Assembly: GCA_038239195.1 (NCBI GenBank)
Contig: JBBSEZ010000532.1
Coordinates: 1 to 6,184, forward strand
Direction of reading: 5' to 3'
Length of the DNA stretch: 6,184 nt
Source of the DNA: JBBSEZ01 sp038239195
Lineage (GTDB): Bacteria > Planctomycetota > Planctomycetia > Gemmatales > Gemmataceae
Shown: positions 1 through 4,077 of the stretch, piece after piece
Layout of the letters: every line of letters starts with the position of its first letter
Position numbering within the stretch: the first letter of the stretch is position 1
The notes under the pieces: generated by a model
What the model was told of the DNA's origin: nothing
The model's database searches: none
What the model saw: only the letters and a program-made list of their open reading frames with translations
Translations under genes and position numbers: made by a program

Positions 1-332
1 ACGAGCGAGAACTTGTCGGCGTTCCGGGCCATGCGCGGGAACATCTCGGTGATCTGCATGCCGGGGGCGTTGGTGGCGATGGTCTTGAAGGGCCCGCGGA
101 CTTCTTCGGGGGCGCGAGGCTTGGGGTCCCAGGTATCGATGTGGCTGGGCCCGCCGAGGAGGAAGAGCATGATGCAGTTGACGTCGCTGCCCTTGACGTG
201 GCCGGCCGCCTTCTGGGCCAGGAAGCCGGGGAGCGTCAGGCCCAGCGCCGCCAGGGCGCCGGCGCGGAGGAAGTCGCGCCGGGTGAGGCCGTCGCAAAAA
301 GACACGGAGCGCTCGGCATCCAGGCGCAACAT
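1..332 (-). CDS. DUF1501 domain protein with Tat signal (3' part beyond window)
   Basis: The 110 complete codons visible are the N-terminal quarter or so of a DUF1501 protein; the family is usually about 430-480 residues and has an alkaline phosphatase/sulfatase-like fold. The frame stays open to the left edge. I chose the ATG at 332-330 because it places the family's usual opening at the right distance: a twin-arginine signal LTRRDFLRAG at residues 16-25 (RR at 18-19), a hydrophobic stretch to about residue 39, then the first conserved block GGPSHIDTWDPKP at 60-72. A Shine-Dalgarno-like AGAGG sits 9 bases upstream. The Tat signal predicts export of the folded protein to the periplasm or envelope. 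Planctomycete genomes carry many copies, often next to DUF1549/DUF1553 cytochrome-type proteins; here the upstream neighbour is a WD40 protein instead, 244 bases away on the same strand. The family's biochemical role is unknown, and no active-site assignment is possible from this fragment. Confidence 0.93.
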   Translation of the reverse strand, partial: MLRLDAERSVSFCDGLTRRDFLRAGALAALGLTLPGFLAQKAAGHVKGSDVNCIMLFLLGGPSHIDTWDPKPRAPEEVRGPFKTIATNAPGMQITEMFPRMARNADKFSL

Positions 333-341
333 GAAGCAGAA

Positions 342-346
342 CCTCT
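342..346 (-). promoter_or_regulatory. Ribosome binding site of the DUF1501 gene
   Basis: On the minus strand AGAGG lies 9 bases before the ATG at 332. It matches the core of the anti-Shine-Dalgarno complement and supports that start. The match is short, and planctomycete genes often lack a clear site. Confidence 0.5.
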
Positions 347-382
347 AGGGGACGGGTCGGGGACGGAAGGCTCGATACTTGA

Positions 383-411
383 AGGGTAACGGGGGAAGGG
401 GGGAGGGTCAA
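383..411 (-). promoter_or_regulatory. Candidate sigma-70-type promoter for the DUF1501 gene
   Basis: Reading the minus strand, TTGACC (411-406, five of six bases of the -35 consensus) is followed after exactly 17 bases by TACCCT (388-383, three of six bases of the -10 consensus, including the key TA...T positions). The 17-base spacer is almost pure pyrimidine. Transcription would start near 376 and give a leader of roughly 45 bases before the ATG at 332. The -10 match is weak and such matches arise by chance, so this is only a candidate. An alternative is transcription read-through from the WD40 gene upstream. Confidence 0.25.
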
Positions 412-434
412 CGAAAAAGGGGGGCGACGGGGGG
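384..434 (+). other. G-quadruplex-type G-run tract in the intergenic spacer
   Basis: The plus strand has G runs at 384-386, 391-395, 398-403 and 405-407, separated by 4, 2 and 1 bases. This is a canonical four-run G-quadruplex pattern. Two further six-G runs follow at 419-424 and 429-434. A looser set of runs lies at 348-351, 354-356 and 359-362. The minus strand, which would be the RNA sense for all three genes, is correspondingly C-rich. The tract lies between the WD40 stop and the DUF1501 start and overlaps the candidate promoter. Whether it folds is not known from sequence alone. Confidence 0.6.
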
Positions 435-576
435 CGAGTTTGTCGGCGCCGGGCTGGTGGGGCGGGCTGGAGGCGTTGTTGATGGTGCGCCGAACGGGTA
501 CGCGGGGCTGGCCGTCCGAGAGAGTGGGCTTGGAGTCGGCGCCAGGCGAAGGGTTCCGCCGCGGGTGGGCGATTCC

Positions 577-3165
577 TTAGCGGGTCGGTGCCTTGGCGAG
601 GCACGCAAGCGCCAGCCGGGCCGCCTGAGTCTGCCGGGCTTCGGGGGCGCCTTCGGCGAGCTTCCGCAAGAGGGCGCGGGCCTCGGGAGTGCCGATGCGC
701 TGGAGGACGGCAACGGCGCGAACGCGGCGCAGAACCTCGCCTTCCTTGAGCGGCCAGCCGGGGAGGGATTTGAGGATCGCCCCGATGCGCAGGCGCACCT
801 CCGCCGACTTCGTCTTCGCCAGTTCGCGGCGCAGGGCATGCTCGGCCACCTCCACCAGGTCGGTTAGTTCGCGTGCGGCCAGGACGCGGCGATCGAAGTC
901 GTCGTGGTCGAGGTCGGCGATGAGGCGGCGCATCTGTTCCGGCTTACCCGTGGGGACCGGGCGCAAGTGGACGGCCACAAAGGCGAGGGACTCCGCCCGC
1001 GCCGCTAGGGACCAGATAGCTCGGCGAGCCTTCTGGGCATCTTCACCGCCCAAGTCACGCCACAACACGGCCAAGTCCACCTTCCGCAGCCTCTCATTGG
1101 GCGCCTCCCATTCCGGCGGCGTGAGGCCCCAGATCAGGGCGGTGCCATCGGACATCGATGACGCCAACTTGTCCCCGGAAGGGGAGAAGGCAATGGCGGT
1201 CACTTCGCAGCGATCCTCCGAATAGCGCAACAACTCCTTCCCCGTCGCCACTTCCCAGAGCCGGACCTGCCCTGCCTGGTTTGCTGAACCCAGCGTCTGC
1301 CCGTTCGGAGAGAACGCGAGTGAGGTGAACGGGCCCTCATTGCCCTGAATCACCAGGACTTCCTCACCGCTGGCGACGTCCCACAGGCGGATCGCCTTTC
1401 GCATCGGCTGTTCGTCCCTTGGCCTGAATTGATCTTCGAGGAAGCTCCCCTCGCCGCCCGCCAGCAATCTGCCATCCGGCGAGAAAGCAAGCGTAGACAA
1501 GTATTTGCCGATGCCGCGCACCCGGCGCAACTCCTTTCCGCTCCGAGCATCCCAGACGTAGACGGTCGCGTGCGCGACTGCCGCCAACGTCTTGCCATCA
1601 GGCGAAAAGGCGATCCTACCGGCGATCATCTTCTGCTCGTCGCCCCGTCCCGGGAAGGAAAATGTCCCCTGGGCTTTGCCCTTCTCCCTGTCCCACAGCC
1701 GGATCAATGATGGCCCTTTTCGCTCTTTCCGGATTTCCAGGGCGAGCCACTTCCCGTCTGGAGAGGCGACGAACGAGTACACTGCCTCCCCACGTCCGGC
1801 CCGGTAGCAGCGGGTGACTTCCCCGCCCGTTCCGCAGGGCCAAACATCGAGCGAGCTCCCGGTCGGGGACCAAAGCAGGCCACGCCCTCCCGGTAAGAAC
1901 GCGATCGACCGACATTGGGTTCGATCGTAGATTGCCTCCGGGTCGATGTGGCGCCACCGGCGTTGACGCAACTGCTTGCCGGTGCCGGCTTCCCAGACGC
2001 GAATGGTATTGTCCAGCCCGAGGGTGGCGAGGGCCTTACCATCCGGCGCGAAAGTGAGCGTATCAACTTGGCCGTCGTGCCCCTCCGGTCGAGGGCGCTC
2101 CTTGCCCGTGCCCACATCCCACAGCCGGAGTCGGCCATCGAGCGATCCCGAGGTTGAGGCGAGGGTGCGCCCATCGGGTGCGAAGTGGAGCGCGACGACG
2201 CCATTCTCTTTCAGGTCGTGGAGTTGCTTGCCCGTGCTCATTTCCCACAACCGCAGAGACGTGTCGCCCGATCCCACCGCCAACGTTTTGCCGTCGGGGG
2301 AGAAAGCAACGGACGAGACGGTCCGCTCGCGCGCGTAGCCCGCCAGCCGGCGCAACTCTTTGCCCGTAGGCGCGTCCAGCAACCGAACGGTCCCCTCCCC
2401 CGGCTCCCTGCCCTCCGTCCCCACCGCGAGGGCCTTGCTGTCAGGGGAGAAGGCGAGGCAACCGACAGCCCTGTAATCCTCGCCAACCTTGGGGGCTGGT
2501 GGGAAGCACCGGGTGGTGCGCAGGAGTTTGCCGCTCGCGGCATCCCAGAGGCGAACGGTCTTGTCCACACTTGCGGAAGCCAAGGCCTTGCCGTCGGGGG
2601 AGAAGGCGAGGGAAGTCACCGTGCCCTCGTGGCCGGTCAACCGGCGGATCGGCTTGCCCGTGGCGACGTCCCAGAGGATCAGGACGTGGTCGTCCCCCCC
2701 TGAGACGAGCCTCTTTCCATCCGGGGAGAAGGCGAGCGTGCGAACCACCGGCGTGTGCCCGCGTAGTTGGAGCCGGACCGTGCCCTTGCCCGCGTCCAGC
2801 AGAACGACCATCGTATAGTCGCTCACAGCGAGTGTCTTCCCGTCGGGCGAGAAGGCCAGACATTTCACCGTCCAGTCGTGCGGAAACCGTCTGAGGGGCC
2901 TGCCCGTGCCGGGCTCCCACAGGCGGATCACGCGGTCATCGCCCCCCGACGCCAGCACCTTGCCATCGGGGGAAAAGCCCATAGCGAGAACTGGCTGGAC
3001 GTGACGCAAGCGGACCGTCCCCATCCGGGCGAGGGCGCCGGAGGGCAAGGGGTCGCCGACGCGGTCGGTCGGAGGCGCCCGGTGCGGCACCTCCGCCGGG
3101 GGCCTTCCCATAACGGCGAGGGAAAAGAGGCTCAGAAGCACTGCCAGACCAAGGAGCCTACTCAT
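577..3165 (-). CDS. Secreted 14-blade WD40 protein with HEAT-like C-terminal tail
   Basis: This 862-residue protein begins with a signal peptide (MSRLLG, then a hydrophobic core to about residue 19, no lipobox cysteine). A Pro-rich linker follows to about residue 55. Residues 57-681 hold 14 WD40-type blades, most with the FSPDGK turn and an [IV]RLW[DE] strand, as expected for two seven-bladed propellers. Blades 2 and 5 lack the WD tryptophan, and blades 9 and 10 are degenerate. A helical tail at about 690-860 has LW+DL, a LDHDDFDRR helix and an IGTPEARALLRKLAEG helix. This tail recurs in planctomycete WD40 proteins and resembles HEAT repeats. No enzymatic motif or kinase domain is seen; the likely role is a binding scaffold in the periplasm or envelope. 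The frame also allows an ATG at 3288, which adds 41 residues and lies 3 bases after the upstream stop. I prefer 3165 because it puts the signal peptide at the N-terminus, although no good Shine-Dalgarno precedes it (only GGGGG 8 bases away). The ligand is unknown. Confidence 0.92.
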   Translation of the reverse strand: MSRLLGLAVLLSLFSLAVMGRPPAEVPHRAPPTDRVGDPLPSGALARMGTVRLRHVQPVLAMGFSPDGKVLASGGDDRVIRLWEPGTGRPLRRFPHDWTVKCLAFSPDGKTLAVSDYTMVVLLDAGKGTVRLQLRGHTPVVRTLAFSPDGKRLVSGGDDHVLILWDVATGKPIRRLTGHEGTVTSLAFSPDGKALASASVDKTVRLWDAASGKLLRTTRCFPPAPKVGEDYRAVGCLAFSPDSKALAVGTEGREPGEGTVRLLDAPTGKELRRLAGYARERTVSSVAFSPDGKTLAVGSGDTSLRLWEMSTGKQLHDLKENGVVALHFAPDGRTLASTSGSLDGRLRLWDVGTGKERPRPEGHDGQVDTLTFAPDGKALATLGLDNTIRVWEAGTGKQLRQRRWRHIDPEAIYDRTQCRSIAFLPGGRGLLWSPTGSSLDVWPCGTGGEVTRCYRAGRGEAVYSFVASPDGKWLALEIRKERKGPSLIRLWDREKGKAQGTFSFPGRGDEQKMIAGRIAFSPDGKTLAAVAHATVYVWDARSGKELRRVRGIGKYLSTLAFSPDGRLLAGGEGSFLEDQFRPRDEQPMRKAIRLWDVASGEEVLVIQGNEGPFTSLAFSPNGQTLGSANQAGQVRLWEVATGKELLRYSEDRCEVTAIAFSPSGDKLASSMSDGTALIWGLTPPEWEAPNERLRKVDLAVLWRDLGGEDAQKARRAIWSLAARAESLAFVAVHLRPVPTGKPEQMRRLIADLDHDDFDRRVLAARELTDLVEVAEHALRRELAKTKSAEVRLRIGAILKSLPGWPLKEGEVLRRVRAVAVLQRIGTPEARALLRKLAEGAPEARQTQAARLALACLAKAPTR
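580..1098 (-). other. HEAT-like helical C-terminal domain of the WD40 protein
   Basis: Residues 690-862 of the WD40 protein contain no blade motifs and are rich in Ala, Leu, Arg and Glu with amphipathic helical spacing. Marker segments are LAVLWRDLGGEDAQKARRAI, the DLDHDDFDRR helix and RIGTPEARALLRKLAEGAPE near the end. The same kind of tail is familiar from other planctomycete WD40 proteins. The HEAT-like fold is my inference from the helix-turn-helix periodicity, not a domain search. Confidence 0.6.
1123..2997 (-). repeat. WD40 repeat array, 14 units of about 41-42 codons
   Basis: Fourteen units are recognised by their FSPDGK-type turns, at roughly residues 64, 105, 146, 188, 239, 288, 328, 372, 422, 467, 520, 561, 618 and 660 of the WD40 protein. 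At DNA level the turn codons recur on the plus strand as CCGTCGGGGGAGAAGGC-like words at 2591, 2717, 2840 and 2963, a period of 123-126 bases. The copies differ at silent and non-silent sites, so the repeats are old or under divergent selection, not freshly duplicated. Larger insertions lie before blade 5 (about residues 220-232), between blades 8 and 9 (about 403-416), and inside blade 12 (about 573-590). Confidence 0.88.
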
Positions 3166-3291
3166 GAGGAACGCCCCCAATGCACGCCGACAGATATACA
3201 AGAACAACTTGACCCGCCGATCCTGCTCGCCGTCGAGGGGAAAGCGGTGACTGCTAGGCGAGCCCAGGTGCGATCCTTGCCCATCCATTCC
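3166..3291. other. Spacer between the Ig/PKD gene and the WD40 gene
   Basis: These 126 bases lie between the Ig/PKD stop (3294-3292) and the preferred WD40 start. They are in frame with the WD40 gene and without a stop, so they could encode a 41-residue N-terminal extension from the ATG at 3288. Conceptual translation gives a polar, Arg-rich stretch with no recognisable motif, which reads more like untranslated DNA. A 6-base inverted pair (CTCGCC at 3226-3231, GGCGAG at 3257-3262) has a 25-base loop and no T tract, so I do not call a terminator. No convincing promoter is visible. Confidence 0.5.
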
Positions 3292-4077
3292 TTACCACCC
3301 TTTAGGTATCCAGTTCACGGCCTTGTTGATGTTCGCGGGGGGGAGGTCGTCGTCAGTCCTAATACTCGTGCCAAAGGTCTGGTTAGTCTCGGAGACCCAT
3401 GAGGGCGGCTGAGTAGCGACCTTGATACCTGCGCTTTTACTAGCTACCCAGTTGAGGGCCGTACCATCCGGTCTCAGCGTCCCCGAGCCGTTGACCACCC
3501 AGACTACCGAAGCCTCCCGCGAAATAGAGCGGTCCCAGTTTTGGTCGGCCCAGGAGGGGTTGGTCGCCGCGACATCGAGCACGAAGATGTATTCCAAACT
3601 TATCGAAGTCGCGGTGGCCCTCCCTCCGCCGAGGGGCCGATAGGTCACGGGATATTTCAGGGACGGCCAGTCGGAGCTCCTGGCCTGCGTCTCTCTGGTG
3701 CCAATCCTGTGCCCGCGCAAGACAGCGCTAGAACTGTACCAGGGCACGCCAATATACGACGTATCGAGATACGTCTGACCATCGATGCTCGCGGTCAAGG
3801 TCTTGTTTCCGGGGAAGTTCACGCGAGCAGCAACGACGAAAACGTGTTGGACGAAACCAACATTGATGTTGGGATCGTTCGGGAGGTCCGCGTGTCCGGA
3901 CGTTACCAGGCGCACGTCCGCGCGCCAACTCAGTGCTGGGGAGGCAATCGTCCCTGCCAAGAGGAATTTTCCCGGCCTGTCGCCCTGAGCGCCGTTGACA
4001 GTCAGGTTCAACGCATCATTCAAGCGAGTTTGTCCGATTGTGCCCGGCCGGTCGAAAGCCCCGACAACGGGGGGGTC
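3292..4077 (-). other. C-terminal beta-rich domain of unrecognised family
   Basis: The last 261 residues of the Ig/PKD protein lack repeats and differ in composition from the rest: more Arg, Trp, Asn and Asp, less Gly and Ala, and no cysteine. Alternating hydrophobic residues suggest a beta sandwich. Landmarks are NINVGFVQHVF (about 3867-3838), a PWY motif (3744-3736), an SDWPSLKYP segment about 20 residues later, an EYIFVLDV strand, and a conserved-looking end with NWIPKGW. Being terminal and unique, it could be the functional or anchoring head of the protein. I cannot name a family. Confidence 0.5.

Noticed and set aside
412..450. Possible intrinsic terminator after the WD40 gene (C-rich stretch followed by TTTTT on the minus strand)
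   Set aside because: The only stem found is 4 base pairs (CGAC/GTCG) with a 13-base loop, and the T run is short and separated from it by C residues.
442..543. Direct repeat GTCGGCGCC at 442-450 and 535-543
   Set aside because: Nine bases in a GC-rich spacer is within chance expectation, and nothing else flanks the copies symmetrically.
236..839. Minus-strand open frames of 122 and 143 codons across the WD40 end and the spacer
   Set aside because: Both are out of frame with the WD40 tail or the DUF1501 start, are Pro/Arg-rich, and overlap well-supported coding sequence.
3226..3262. Inverted repeat CTCGCC / GGCGAG between the Ig/PKD and WD40 genes
   Set aside because: Short arms, a 25-base loop and no T tract make a terminator or operator call unsafe.
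2185..3402. Plus-strand open frames of 172 and 211 codons opposite the WD40 gene
   Set aside because: Their regularity is the mirror of the WD40 repeats; translations show repeated ARLP- and GGEGE-like words from the antisense of FSPDGK and no independent domain.
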